Of a stretch of 34,468 nt of DNA, positions 8,808 to 16,258 are shown one piece after another. The position numbers and the translations under genes are program-made. Position 1 is the first letter of the stretch. Each line of letters opens with the position of its first letter. The DNA lies in contig NZ_MNBL01000050.1 in the NCBI RefSeq assembly GCF_001879695.1, positions 1 through 34,468 on the forward strand, written 5' to 3'. This DNA comes from Nioella sediminis (GTDB lineage Bacteria; Pseudomonadota; Alphaproteobacteria; Rhodobacterales; Rhodobacteraceae). The notes under the pieces are model-generated. The model was not told where the DNA came from. It worked only from the letters and a program-made list of their open reading frames with translations, and did no database searches.

Positions 8808-9614
8808 ATGGATGACATGAACGATATGAGATTGGTGGAGCGTGCCGTGGACGATAAAGAGCTGAAGATTGCGGCCGACGGGGTAGACGTGTTCTATGGG
8901 GACACGCATGCCATCAAGGCCGTGGATGTGAACATCCTCGACAAGACCGTAACGGCCTTCATCGGGCCCTCCGGCTGCGGGAAATCGACCTTCCTGCGCT
9001 GCCTGAACCGGATGAATGACACCATTGATGTCTGTCGCGTGACCGGGAATATCCTGCTCGATGGCGAAGATATCTATCACCCCAAGGTCGACCCGGTGCA
9101 GCTGCGCGCCAAGGTGGGGATGGTGTTCCAGAAACCCAACCCGTTTCCGAAGTCGATCTATGACAATGTCTCTTACGGTCCGCGCATCCACGGGCTTGCA
9201 AGGAACAAGTCGGAACTCGATGAAATCGTTGAAAAATCCCTGCGCCGCGCGGCACTGTGGGACGAGGTCAAGGACCGTCTGACCGCCCCCGGAACCGGCC
9301 TGTCCGGCGGCCAGCAGCAGCGCCTGTGCATCGCGCGGGCCGTGGCCACCAGCCCCGAGGTTCTGCTGATGGACGAACCCTGTTCGGCGCTCGACCCGAT
9401 TGCAACCGCGCAGGTCGAGGAACTGATCGACGAATTGCGCGAACGGTTCTCGGTGGTGATCGTGACCCACTCGATGCAGCAGGCGGCGCGCGTCAGCCAG
9501 AAAACCGCGTTCTTCCATCTTGGGGAACTGGTAGAATTTGGCGACACGAGCCAGATCTTCACCAACCCCAAAGACCCGCGCACCGAATCCTATATCACCG
9601 GACGTATCGGTTGA
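8808..9614 (+). CDS. pstB: Phosphate ABC transporter ATPase PstB
   Basis: A 268-residue cytosolic ATPase that energises PstCA. The Walker A motif is GPSGCGKST (residues 53-61), the ABC signature is [16 protein letters not shown], and Walker B is [13 protein letters not shown], followed by the switch histidine in [10 protein letters not shown]. The CSALDP variant is typical of PstB. I chose the ATG at 8808, just after the pstA stop. In-frame ATGs at 8817 and 8826 are possible alternatives and a TTG at 8784 would overlap pstA. It is the fourth gene of the pst operon, 17 bases before phoU. Confidence 0.95.
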   Translation: MDDMNDMRLVERAVDDKELKIAADGVDVFYGDTHAIKAVDVNILDKTVTAFIGPSGCGKSTFLRCLNRMNDTIDVCRVTGNILLDGEDIYHPKVDPVQLRAKVGMVFQKPNPFPKSIYDNVSYGPRIHGLARNKSELDEIVEKSLRRAALWDEVKDRLTAPGTGLSGGQQQRLCIARAVATSPEVLLMDEPCSALDPIATAQVEELIDELRERFSVVIVTHSMQQAARVSQKTAFFHLGELVEFGDTSQIFTNPKDPRTESYITGRIG

Positions 9615-9631
9615 GGAAAGAGCTGTAAGTC

Positions 9632-10351
9632 ATGGAAAACAAATCACATATCGTTGCGTCCTTTGATCGCGACCTGGAGGCGATCCAGGCCCTGATCATG
9701 AAGATGGGCGGGTTGGTCGAAGAGGCCATCGTCGATGCTACCACGGCGCTGGAAACCCGCGACGAGGAGCTGGCCCTGAAGGTTCGCAAAGGTGATCGGG
9801 CCATCGACGAGATGGAAGAGCGCCTGAACGAAGAAGCCGCGCTGGTGCTTGCCCTGCGCCAGCCGACGGCGGGCGATCTTCGCACGGTTCTGACCGTGTT
9901 CCGTCTGGCCGCCAGCCTTGAACGGATTGGCGACTACGCCAAGAACATGGCCAAGCGGGCAGGGGTCATCATGCAGATGCAGCAGATCGACGGCGCCGGC
10001 GCCGGTCTGCGCCGCATGGCCCGGCAGGTGGAACTGATGCTGAAAGACGCGCTCGACGCCTATATTCAGCGCGACCCGGACCTGGCCGCCGATGTGCGCG
10101 AGCGGGATCTGGAAGTGGACCAGATGTATTCGGCTTTGTTCCGCGAATACCTGACCTTCATGATGGAGGATCCGCGCAACATCACCGCCTGCATGCACCT
10201 GCATTTCATGGCCAAGAACATCGAACGGATGGGCGACCACGTGACCACCATCGCCGAGCAGGTGATCTACCTTGTGACCGGTGAATACCCGGATGATGAG
10301 CGGGAGAAGGGCGACCGATCCTCGCATGATCTGGGTGTCGAGGAGGAGTGA
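9632..10351 (+). CDS. phoU: Phosphate signalling complex protein PhoU
   Basis: A 239-residue all-helical cytosolic protein made of two PhoU repeats (about 15-105 and 120-215). Both carry the metal-binding pattern seen in the family: LERIGDYAKNMAKRA in the first and NIERMGDHVTTIAEQVIY in the second. PhoU links the Pst transporter to PhoR and keeps the regulon off when phosphate is plentiful. Because the local PhoR lacks membrane segments, PhoU is a likely route for its input. The last residues are charged and variable. The gene starts 17 bases after pstB and ends 3 bases before phoB. Confidence 0.95.
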   Translation: MENKSHIVASFDRDLEAIQALIMKMGGLVEEAIVDATTALETRDEELALKVRKGDRAIDEMEERLNEEAALVLALRQPTAGDLRTVLTVFRLAASLERIGDYAKNMAKRAGVIMQMQQIDGAGAGLRRMARQVELMLKDALDAYIQRDPDLAADVRERDLEVDQMYSALFREYLTFMMEDPRNITACMHLHFMAKNIERMGDHVTTIAEQVIYLVTGEYPDDEREKGDRSSHDLGVEEE

Positions 10352-10354
10352 GCG

Positions 10355-11044
10355 ATGGCTGGCGAGCCCCTTGTTCTGATTGTCGAGGATGAGCCTGCAC
10401 AACGCGAAGTGCTGGCCTATAACATCCGCGCCGAGGGCTATGCCGTCATGGCCGCGGGGGCAGGGGACGAGGCACTGGTCATGGTACGTGAAACCCCGCC
10501 AGACGTGATCGTGTTGGACTGGATGCTGCCCAATGTCTCTGGCATCGAAGTGTGCAGGCAACTCAAGGCCGCAGATGAGACCCGCAAGATCCCGGTGATC
10601 ATGCTGTCTGCCCGGTCGGAAGAGGTGGACCGGGTGCGCGGTCTGGAAACCGGGGCGGATGACTATGTGGTCAAGCCTTATTCCGTGGCTGAACTACTGG
10701 CCCGGCTGCGCACGCAGCTGCGCCGGACGCGACCGGCCTCCGTGGGCGAACATCTGACCTTCGAGGATATCCTGCTGGATATGGAAGAACACCGCGTTTA
10801 CCGCGCGGGCCAGCAGGTTTCGCTTGGCCCGACGGAGTTCCGGCTTCTGACGGCTTTCATGGAACGGCCGGGCCGCGTCTGGAGCCGCGAGCAGTTGCTC
10901 GACCGTGTCTGGGGCCGTGACATCTATGTCGATAGCCGGACGGTCGATGTCCATGTGGGCCGTTTGCGCAAAGCCCTGAAAGCTGCGCATGGCGAGGGGG
11001 ACCCGATACGGACGGTTCGCGGCGCAGGTTACGCACTTGGCTAA
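10355..11044 (+). CDS. phoB: Phosphate regulon response regulator PhoB
   Basis: A 229-residue OmpR/PhoB-class regulator. The receiver domain (1-120) has the acidic pair E11/D12, the phospho-acceptor D55 in VIVLDWMLPNVSG, S85 and K107 in YVVKPYS. The winged-helix DNA-binding domain (about 130-229) contains LGPTEFRLLTAFMERPGRVWSR and the recognition helix region VDVHVGRLRKAL. It would bind the Pho box upstream of pstS and so drive its own operon. Its kinase PhoR is encoded 7 kb upstream instead of next to it. The stop is followed by an 8-base hairpin and a palindrome. Confidence 0.95.
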   Translation: MAGEPLVLIVEDEPAQREVLAYNIRAEGYAVMAAGAGDEALVMVRETPPDVIVLDWMLPNVSGIEVCRQLKAADETRKIPVIMLSARSEEVDRVRGLETGADDYVVKPYSVAELLARLRTQLRRTRPASVGEHLTFEDILLDMEEHRVYRAGQQVSLGPTEFRLLTAFMERPGRVWSREQLLDRVWGRDIYVDSRTVDVHVGRLRKALKAAHGEGDPIRTVRGAGYALG

Positions 11045-11077
11045 GTGATTGTTTCTTCGGCTTCATCCTGGCAAGAT

Positions 11078-11110
11078 CTGGCCAACCAAATTGGCCAGTA
11101 ATCATGATTA
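11078..11110. repeat. Hairpin followed by a 12-base perfect palindrome after phoB
   Basis: CTGGCCAA (11078-11085) pairs with TTGGCCAG (11091-11098) over a 5-base loop, 33 bases after the phoB stop. It runs directly into TAATCATGATTA (11099-11110), a perfect palindrome. No U-run follows the hairpin, so it is not a classical terminator, but its place suggests it ends or stabilises the pst-phoB transcript. The palindrome could be an operator for what lies downstream. Confidence 0.5.
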
Positions 11111-11312
11111 TGTTAATATTTCGACAACCCGGCAACCCGTTGCGTGAACCAGTACCTTCGATTAATCAACACCTTACGACGCATTGTTGAAAACCTAGTT
11201 GATACTTGCGCACCGTCCTTGAGCCACCAAGATCACTGGCCCCCGGATACCACTCCGGATAAGCCCAAGCGCAATATCTCTGCAACATCCTGATTTTGCG
11301 TAAAATTGTGCC
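11111..11312. other. AT-richer intergenic stretch without a convincing gene
   Basis: This part of the 409-base phoB-luxR gap is visibly richer in A/T than its surroundings. It holds a direct repeat CCGGATA (11243-11249 and 11255-11261). Short frames on both strands use codons such as CGA, TTA and CTA that the neighbouring genes avoid, and I recognise none of them. Confidence 0.3.
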
Positions 11313-11342
11313 TCGACAGTTTGGATGCGCCGCGCATATCTT
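11313..11342 (+). promoter_or_regulatory. Candidate sigma-70-type promoter for the leader ORF and luxR
   Basis: TCGACA (11313-11318) and TATCTT (11337-11342) are separated by 18 bases and match the -35 and -10 consensus at five and four of six positions. Transcription would start near 11349, just ahead of a GGGGA ribosome site. The inverted repeat ATGCG-CCG-CGCAT (11325-11337) lies in the spacer and could be an operator. Confidence 0.45.
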
Positions 11343-11364
11343 GAAAGAGATTTCGGGGACAACG

Positions 11365-11457
11365 ATGCCAAGCAAGACTTTACGCTTTCCATTGCAGGAC
11401 ATGGCGGGACCATGCAAAAGACAAAAGCGCCGTTGTCGCTATGGTGAACCGGCATGA
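11365..11457 (+). CDS. Candidate 30-residue leader ORF overlapping the luxR start
   Basis: The ATG at 11365 has GGGGA (11355-11359) five bases upstream and lies about 16 bases after the predicted transcript start. The frame has 30 codons and ends at TGA 11455-11457, which overlaps the luxR ATG as ATGA. The peptide starts MPSKTLRFPL and ends in a basic, cysteine-containing tail (CKRQKRRCRYGEPA). luxR has no obvious ribosome site of its own, so translation of this ORF may be needed to start luxR. I recognise no family. It may be a regulatory leader whose peptide sequence does not matter, or chance. Some codons (TTA, AGA) are unlike those of neighbouring genes. Confidence 0.4.
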   Translation: MPSKTLRFPLQDMAGPCKRQKRRCRYGEPA

Positions 11458-12215
11458 AGCGCCTGCAGCCCTATCTGAAGGCGCGCTCTGTCGAGGAGTT
11501 GTGGGAATACCACACCGAGCAGATGGGTGCCTATGGCTTCGATCGCCTCATCTACGCCTATACATGCTTCCAGTCCGCAAAGTCGCTTAGCAACCCCGAA
11601 GACGCGCTGATCCTGACGAACTACCCTTCTGACTATATCGAAGCCTATATCGGCCACGGCCTGTACAGGGCTGCTCCGATGATGAAATGGGCGTCCCGCA
11701 ATGTCGGGTCCATTAGTTGGCGGCATATGTGGGATAAATTCGACGACAGCCCGAACGGCCCTGAACGGCGGGAACTGATGGCGTTGAACAAGAGGTTCGG
11801 AATTTCCGCAGGCTATACAATGTCCTTCCCGATGGCGATCAAGCGATCGGCTGCCGGGATCGGGCTGGTGGCCCGCAGCGGCCTGAGCCAGCAAGACGTG
11901 GATGCGCTGTGGCAGGACAAGGGTGAAGAACTGGAGATCATCAACCAGGTGGCCCATCTGGCGATCACCCAGCTTCCCGCAACCGGTCAGAGCCGTGTCC
12001 TGACACCGCGCCAGTCCGAGGTGCTGGAACTGGTGGCCGATGGCAAATCTGTGCGTGACATTGCCTTGTTGCTTGGCCGCAAGGCCGCGACGGTGGACAA
12101 GCATCTGCGCGGCGCGCGGGAGTCTCTTGGCGTTGAAACAACGGCACAGGCAGTGCGCAAAGCCTCGGTCCTGAACCAGATTTTCATCGTCGATCCGGGT
12201 GCTCAGACAAGCTGA
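11454..12215 (+). CDS. LuxR-family autoinducer-binding-type regulator (solo)
   Basis: A 253-residue regulator with an N-terminal Autoind_bind-like domain (about 15-170) and a C-terminal LuxR helix-turn-helix (about 183-240; LTPRQSEVLELVADGKS then the recognition region KAATVDKHL). No luxI-type synthase is present in the window, so locally it is a solo. Aligning by eye to LuxR/TraR, the invariant tryptophan of the ligand pocket appears as tyrosine (Y61) and the aspartate that contacts the lactone amide appears as alanine (A74 in LYRAAPMMKW). The proline after it, the second tyrosine and W89 are kept. That hints at a ligand other than a standard acyl-homoserine lactone. An in-frame stop at 11445-11447 rules out a longer start. 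Confidence 0.85.
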   Translation: MKRLQPYLKARSVEELWEYHTEQMGAYGFDRLIYAYTCFQSAKSLSNPEDALILTNYPSDYIEAYIGHGLYRAAPMMKWASRNVGSISWRHMWDKFDDSPNGPERRELMALNKRFGISAGYTMSFPMAIKRSAAGIGLVARSGLSQQDVDALWQDKGEELEIINQVAHLAITQLPATGQSRVLTPRQSEVLELVADGKSVRDIALLLGRKAATVDKHLRGARESLGVETTAQAVRKASVLNQIFIVDPGAQTS

Positions 12216-12450
12216 TCGGCGGTATTTGGCCAAAAGGTAAAGGATTCCCTACTTTTCCGGGGCCTGACTTTGCGTCAAGTTAACCCTGTTCCGTGAGTGA
12301 TGGCTGAGATTTCTTCGGTCAGGAGCATCGGACCGTCAGGAACATTTCCGGCCTGGCGGTCCAGTTCACCCCAAGACCCGGCGGCCATAACCCCGACGTC
12401 CTGGGCCGCGCCTGCCCATCCCCATTCCGGCATGCGTGGTGACAAAAAGA
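12216..12450. other. Intergenic region between luxR and the tsf terminator
   Basis: About 235 bases after luxR contain no supported gene. The first 50 bases are A/T-richer; the rest is GC-rich and without clear promoters. It ends in the bidirectional terminator at 12451. Confidence 0.4.
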
Positions 12451-12491
12451 AAGCGGTGCTGCCTATTGTCCCTGGCAGCACCGCTTTTTTT
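12445..12491. terminator. Bidirectional intrinsic terminator (luxR on plus, tsf on minus)
   Basis: A perfect 13-base stem AAGCGGTGCTGCC (12451-12463) and GGCAGCACCGCTT (12474-12486) with a 10-base loop. A T-run follows on the plus strand and an A-run precedes it, so it can end transcripts from both sides. It lies 63 bases after the tsf stop, consistent with ending rpsB-tsf. Confidence 0.9.
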
Positions 12492-12548
12492 CTTTCTGGG
12501 TAGGTGGCAGGGGCGCCTCCCAACACCCCTGCCCCTCTTCCAAGGGCC

Positions 12549-13424
12549 TTAGCCCTGGGCAGCCTTCGCAACCTCGGCTGCGAAGTCTTCTTCTTTCTTC
12601 TCGATGCCTTCGCCCACTTCGATGCGGACGAAACCGGTGACGGTTGCGCCAGCCTCGGCCGCGGCGGCACCGACGGTGAGATCGGGGTTGATGACGAACG
12701 CCTGGTTCAGAAGGGTCGACTCGGCCACGAATTTCTTCATGCGGCCTTCGATCATCTTCTCGATCACCTGCTCGGGCTTGCCGGATTCACGGGCGATGTC
12801 GATCTGGATCTGGCGTTCTTTTTCAACAACGGCCGGGTCCATGTCGTCTTCGTTCAGGGCTGCGGGATTGACAGCAGCGATATGCATCGCGACCTGCTTG
12901 CCAAGCGCCTCATCGCCACCGGTCATCGCGACCAGAACGCCGATCTTGCCCATGCCGGGCGCGGCTGCGTTGTGGACATAGGTCACAACGGTGTCGCCTT
13001 CCAGGCGTGCCATGCGGCGCAGGGTCATGTTCTCGCCGATGGTGGCGATCTTGTCGGTCAGCGTGTCGGCAACGGTCTTGCCACCCAGATCGGCGGCGGC
13101 CAGTGCCTCGATATCCGCGACACCGGTCGCGGCATTGGCGATGTCGCCCACCATTTTCTGGAACTCGGCGTTCTTGCCGACGAAGTCGGTTTCCGAGTTC
13201 ACTTCGACGGCGACGCCAACACCACCGTCAACAGCGACGGCCACCAGGCCCTCGGCGGCGATGCGGCCGGATTTCTTGGCGGCTTTCGCCAGACCCTTGG
13301 TGCGCAGCCAATCAACGGCGGCGTCGAAATCGCCATTGGTTTCGACAAGTGCCTTCTTGGCGTCCATCATGCCTGCGGCGGTGGCTTCGCGCAGCTCTTT
13401 GACCATTGCAGCGGTAATTGCCAT
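12549..13424 (-). CDS. tsf: Translation elongation factor Ts
   Basis: A 291-residue nucleotide exchange factor that releases GDP from EF-Tu. The N-terminal UBA-like module [26 protein letters not shown] is followed by the conserved [10 protein letters not shown] loop (about 78-87), which contacts EF-Tu. Two coiled core subdomains follow, ending in [22 protein letters not shown]. The length is normal for alphaproteobacteria. The ribosome site AAAGGAG stands 8 bases before the ATG on the minus strand. It is the second gene after rpsB, with a hairpin in the 74-base gap, and is ended by the bidirectional terminator. Confidence 0.97.
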   Translation of the reverse strand: MAITAAMVKELREATAAGMMDAKKALVETNGDFDAAVDWLRTKGLAKAAKKSGRIAAEGLVAVAVDGGVGVAVEVNSETDFVGKNAEFQKMVGDIANAATGVADIEALAAADLGGKTVADTLTDKIATIGENMTLRRMARLEGDTVVTYVHNAAAPGMGKIGVLVAMTGGDEALGKQVAMHIAAVNPAALNEDDMDPAVVEKERQIQIDIARESGKPEQVIEKMIEGRMKKFVAESTLLNQAFVINPDLTVGAAAAEAGATVTGFVRIEVGEGIEKKEEDFAAEVAKAAQG

Positions 13425-13453
13425 CGGTCTGCTCCTTTATTCGGGATATGGGG

Positions 13454-13476
13454 TGGACCGGCCCATAGCCGGTCCA
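13454..13476 (-). other. Stem-loop in the rpsB-tsf gap
   Basis: TGGACCGGC (13454-13462) and GCCGGTCCA (13468-13476) form a perfect 9-base stem with a 5-base loop. No U-tract follows on the minus strand, so it is more likely a processing or stability element that separates rpsB from tsf than a terminator. Confidence 0.6.
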
Positions 13477-13498
13477 TGTATCAGATGCGTGACGGCGA

Positions 13499-14284
13499 TC
13501 AGCCTTCAGCGGCTTCCTCGGCGGGGGCATCGGCGGCGATGGCCTCTTCGATGTTGCCCTCTTCCAGTGCGCCCAGGTCAACGCCTGCGCCTTCCATCTG
13601 GGCGGTCATGCCGTCCAGGGCCGCGCGGGAGACCAGATCGCAATAGAGCGAGATGGCGCGCGCCGCGTCGTCATTGCCGGGGATGATGTAATCCACGCCA
13701 TCGGGCGAGCAGTTGGTGTCGACCACGGCCACGACCGGGATGCCCAGTTTCTTGGCTTCCGCGATGGCTAGGTCTTCTTTCTTGACGTCGATGACGAAGA
13801 TCAGGTCGGGCAGGCCGCCCATTTCACGGATGCCGCCGAGCGAAGCCTGAAGCTTCGCCTGGTCGCGTTCCATGCCAAGACGTTCTTTCTTGGTCAGACC
13901 TTCCAGACCGTTTTCCATCGCCTCGTCGATCTGCTTCAGACGAGAGATCGAGTTCGACACGGTTTTCCAGTTGGTCAGCGTGCCGCCAAGCCAGCGGTGG
14001 TTCATGTAGTACTGCGCGCAACGCTCTGCCGCTTCGGCGACGGGCTTTTGTGCCTGACGCTTGGTGCCGACGAACAGGATGCTGCCGCCCTTGGCAACGG
14101 TTTCGCGCACGACCTGCAGCGCCTGGTCCAGCATCGGGACGGTCTGGGTCAGGTCGAGAATGTGGATGCCGTTACGCTCGCCATAGATGAACTCGCCCAT
14201 GCGGGGGTTCCAGCGTTGCGTCTGGTGGCCGAAGTGAACGCCAGCTTCAAGCAGCTGACGCATGGTGAAATCAGGAAGCGCCAT
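13499..14284 (-). CDS. rpsB: 30S ribosomal protein S2
   Basis: A 261-residue small-subunit protein. Family signatures are clear: [20 protein letters not shown] near the N-terminus, [26 protein letters not shown], and [20 protein letters not shown] with [27 protein letters not shown]. The C-terminal tail is rich in glutamate and alanine, as often seen in alphaproteobacteria. The start has AAAGGA upstream on the minus strand. A structured leader precedes it (see the entry at 14285-14395). It heads the rpsB-tsf operon. Confidence 0.97.
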   Translation of the reverse strand: MALPDFTMRQLLEAGVHFGHQTQRWNPRMGEFIYGERNGIHILDLTQTVPMLDQALQVVRETVAKGGSILFVGTKRQAQKPVAEAAERCAQYYMNHRWLGGTLTNWKTVSNSISRLKQIDEAMENGLEGLTKKERLGMERDQAKLQASLGGIREMGGLPDLIFVIDVKKEDLAIAEAKKLGIPVVAVVDTNCSPDGVDYIIPGNDDAARAISLYCDLVSRAALDGMTAQMEGAGVDLGALEEGNIEEAIAADAPAEEAAEG

Positions 14285-14395
14285 GTCCTAGTATCCTTTT
14301 CCGGTTTGCGCCTTGGCAGAGGTTTAGGGACTGAACCCAACCGGTGGACCGTTCAGGGATGTCTCCCCCGAGGGCCCGCCTCTGCCTGTGAAGTA
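14285..14395 (-). promoter_or_regulatory. Structured 5' leader of rpsB, candidate autoregulatory RNA
   Basis: In minus-strand order, GGCAGAGG (14386-14379) pairs with CCTCTGCC (14322-14315) as a perfect 8-base closing stem. Inside it CTGAAC (14356-14351) pairs with GTTCAG (14336-14331), and CGG-TCCA-CCG can close the tip. The leader ends at the ribosome site of rpsB. S2 is known to repress its own operon in other bacteria through the leader. Whether this one works that way is inference. Confidence 0.5.
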
Positions 14396-14401
14396 AGCGC
14401 G

Positions 14402-14430
14402 CCATTAAGGCAGAGCCGGGGGGAATGCAA
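14402..14430 (-). promoter_or_regulatory. Candidate rpsB promoter
   Basis: On the minus strand TTGCAT (14430-14425) and TAATGG (14407-14402) are 17 bases apart. The -35 is good and the -10 is poor against the E. coli consensus. Transcription would start near 14395, immediately before the closing stem of the leader, which supports the assignment. Confidence 0.35.
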
Positions 14431-14474
14431 CCCCCCTGCCCCATCAGACCGCGAAATCGGGGCAAGAAGGCGCG

Positions 14475-15263
14475 TCAGGCGTCTTCGGTGCGGCGATCCG
14501 GGTCCGCTTCGGGTGCATGGGGCCTGTCCAGCAGAGTGGCAGCCGTGCCTTCTACCTCCACAGCCTCGGCCTCGTCCGGAACCCGGTCACCATCCTTGTC
14601 GCCGGTGCTCGGGTAAACCAGCCCTGCCGAGATCACCAGTTTCGCGGCGTCCTCGACCGACATCTTCAGGATCTGCACATCTTCCTTGGGCACGAACAGC
14701 AGAAAGCCCGAGGTCGGGTTCGGCGTGGTCGGCAGGAAGACCGAGATCATGTGCTTTTCATGGCTGTCCGCAATCTCGCCCTTCGCATCGGTCGAGATGA
14801 AGGCGATCGCCCAGATGCCCTTGCGCGGATATTCCACCAGGCAGGCCTTGTCGAAAGACCCCTTGGATTGCGCCAGCACGGTTTCGGTGATCTGCTTCAG
14901 ACCCGAATAGAGCGACCGCACACCGGGAATCGACAGGACCACGCTTTCCGAGGTGCGGATCAGCGACCGCCCGATCAGCCCCTTCGCGATCCAGCCCACG
15001 ATGATCGTGAACAGAAGGAACATGCCCACACCGATGCCGCGAATATCGACGTCGATGTTGAAATATTCCCGGATCAGGATGGCGGGATTATAGGCATTGG
15101 GCAGGAACGGCAGCACCCAGGAATCGATCCAGCCAATGATCGACCAGATCAGCCAGGCTGTCAGGCCAATGGGCGCGATCACCACGAGGCCGGTCAGAAA
15201 ACTGGCCTGTAGCGAGGATATCCAGCCGCGCCGTGGCGGCGGTGGCGGTTCGGGCAATTCCAT
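14475..15263 (-). CDS. DUF502 family membrane protein
   Basis: A 262-residue protein of the DUF502 family, whose function is not known. A short proline-rich N-terminus precedes two membrane helices (about residues 18-48 and 78-98). A soluble domain follows with the family signatures PGVRSLYSGLKQI and FLPTTPNPTSGFLLFVPKEDV. The last 45 residues are acidic and low in complexity (GDKDGDRVPDEAEAVEVEG), with a calcium-loop-like run of aspartates whose meaning is unclear. It lies 74 bases downstream of psuG on the same strand and upstream of rpsB. Linkage to either is not evident. Confidence 0.85.
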   Translation of the reverse strand: MELPEPPPPPRRGWISSLQASFLTGLVVIAPIGLTAWLIWSIIGWIDSWVLPFLPNAYNPAILIREYFNIDVDIRGIGVGMFLLFTIIVGWIAKGLIGRSLIRTSESVVLSIPGVRSLYSGLKQITETVLAQSKGSFDKACLVEYPRKGIWAIAFISTDAKGEIADSHEKHMISVFLPTTPNPTSGFLLFVPKEDVQILKMSVEDAAKLVISAGLVYPSTGDKDGDRVPDEAEAVEVEGTAATLLDRPHAPEADPDRRTEDA

Positions 15264-15285
15264 TCTTGCCGGTCGTCCCTGTTAA

Positions 15286-15333
15286 ACTCTCTTCCCTGTT
15301 ACTAAGGGCGCGTTTCACGCCAAACAAGAGAGT
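15286..15333 (-). other. Stem enclosing smaller hairpins between psuG and the DUF502 gene
   Basis: ACTCTCTT (15286-15293) and AAGAGAGT (15326-15333) form a perfect 8-base outer stem. Inside, CCCT (15294-15297) pairs with AGGG (15305-15308), or GGCG (15307-15310) pairs with CGCC (15318-15321). On the minus strand it follows the psuG stop by 4 bases and is followed by TTT, so it may be a weak terminator for psuK-psuG. Confidence 0.45.
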
Positions 15334-15337
15334 GTCT

Positions 15338-16255
15338 TCAATCCTGCGCGACCATGGCGCAGGCAATTGCCGATGCAAGGCGGGCATTGTTCAGAACAAG
15401 GGCGATATTGGCCGTCAGAGACCGTCCTTCGGTCAGTTCGAATAGCCGCTGCAACAGGAAGGGTGTCACCGATTTGCCGCTGATCCCATGTGCATCGGCC
15501 TCAGCCTGGGCCTGCGCGATGATGGGGGCGAGGGTTTCGGCGGCGATCTCGTCGGATTCGGGAATCGGGTTCGCCACCAGTTGCCCCCCCGGCAAACCAA
15601 GCCGCCCGCGCATCATCGCAGAGGCGGCGATGTCCTCGGCCCTGTTCATCCTCAGCGGGGCGCTCAGGCCGGACTTGCGCGACCAGAAGGCCGGGAAATC
15701 GTCCTGTCCGAAGGCAATGACAGGCACGCCTTGCGTTTCCAGAACCTCCAGCGTCTTGGGGATGTCGAGTATGGCCTTGGCGCCAGCGGCCACGACCGTC
15801 ACGGGGGTTTGCGCCAGTTCCATCAGGTCGGCAGAGATATCGAAACTGTCCTCCGCCCCCTTGTGAACGCCCCCAATTCCACCCGTGGCAAAGACGCCTA
15901 TTCCCGCCAGATGTGCCGCGATCATCGTTGCGGCCACGGTGGTCGCCCCGGTCCGGCCCGTGGCCAGAGCCACCGCAAGATCGGCGCGGCTGAGCTTCAT
16001 CACGTTTTTGGCCTGCGCCAGCGCCTCCAGCTCCGTACTCGTCAGGCCCACATGCAAGCGTCCCTCAAGGATCGCAATCGTGGCAGGCAACGCCCCGGCG
16101 GCGCGCACCTCGTCCTCGACCTGGCGGGCGGTCTCCAGGTTCTGCGGGTAGGGCATGCCATGGGTGATGATGGTGCTTTCCAGCGCCACGATCGGGGCAT
16201 TGGTGGCGCGGGCCTCGGCCACTTCGGGCGAGAGGGTCAGATAATCAGGTGTCAT
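15338..16255 (-). CDS. psuG: Pseudouridine-5'-phosphate glycosidase
   Basis: A 305-residue enzyme that splits the C-C glycosidic bond of pseudouridine 5'-phosphate to uracil and ribose 5-phosphate. The family (also called IndA-like) is shown by PIVALESTIITHGMPYPQN near residue 21-39, LSRADLAVALATGRTGATTVAATM, FATGGIGGVHKGAEDSFDISADL and the C-terminal GKSVTPFLLQRLFELTEGRSL. The length matches the roughly 300-residue family. It starts three bases after the stop of the kinase gene, so the two form a kinase-glycosidase operon that recycles pseudouridine from RNA turnover. Confidence 0.92.
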   Translation of the reverse strand: MTPDYLTLSPEVAEARATNAPIVALESTIITHGMPYPQNLETARQVEDEVRAAGALPATIAILEGRLHVGLTSTELEALAQAKNVMKLSRADLAVALATGRTGATTVAATMIAAHLAGIGVFATGGIGGVHKGAEDSFDISADLMELAQTPVTVVAAGAKAILDIPKTLEVLETQGVPVIAFGQDDFPAFWSRKSGLSAPLRMNRAEDIAASAMMRGRLGLPGGQLVANPIPESDEIAAETLAPIIAQAQAEADAHGISGKSVTPFLLQRLFELTEGRSLTANIALVLNNARLASAIACAMVAQD

Positions 16256-16258
16256 GGG

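Noticed and set aside
11161-11177. CtrA-type site (TTAA with 7-base gap)
   Set aside because: TTAATCAACACCTTAC has the wrong spacing and half-site.
11144-11293. 49-codon frame with GTG start in the phoB-luxR gap
   Set aside because: Looks faintly protein-like, but it has no ribosome site, uses CGA, TTA and CTA codons that neighbouring genes avoid, and is not recognised.
11166-11455. Two minus-strand frames of 83-86 codons in the phoB-luxR gap
   Set aside because: No recognisable domain, no ribosome site and overlap with the promoter and leader ORF signals on the plus strand.
12297-12503. 68-codon plus-strand frame before the tsf terminator
   Set aside because: It runs through the terminator hairpin and has no ribosome site or recognisable motif.
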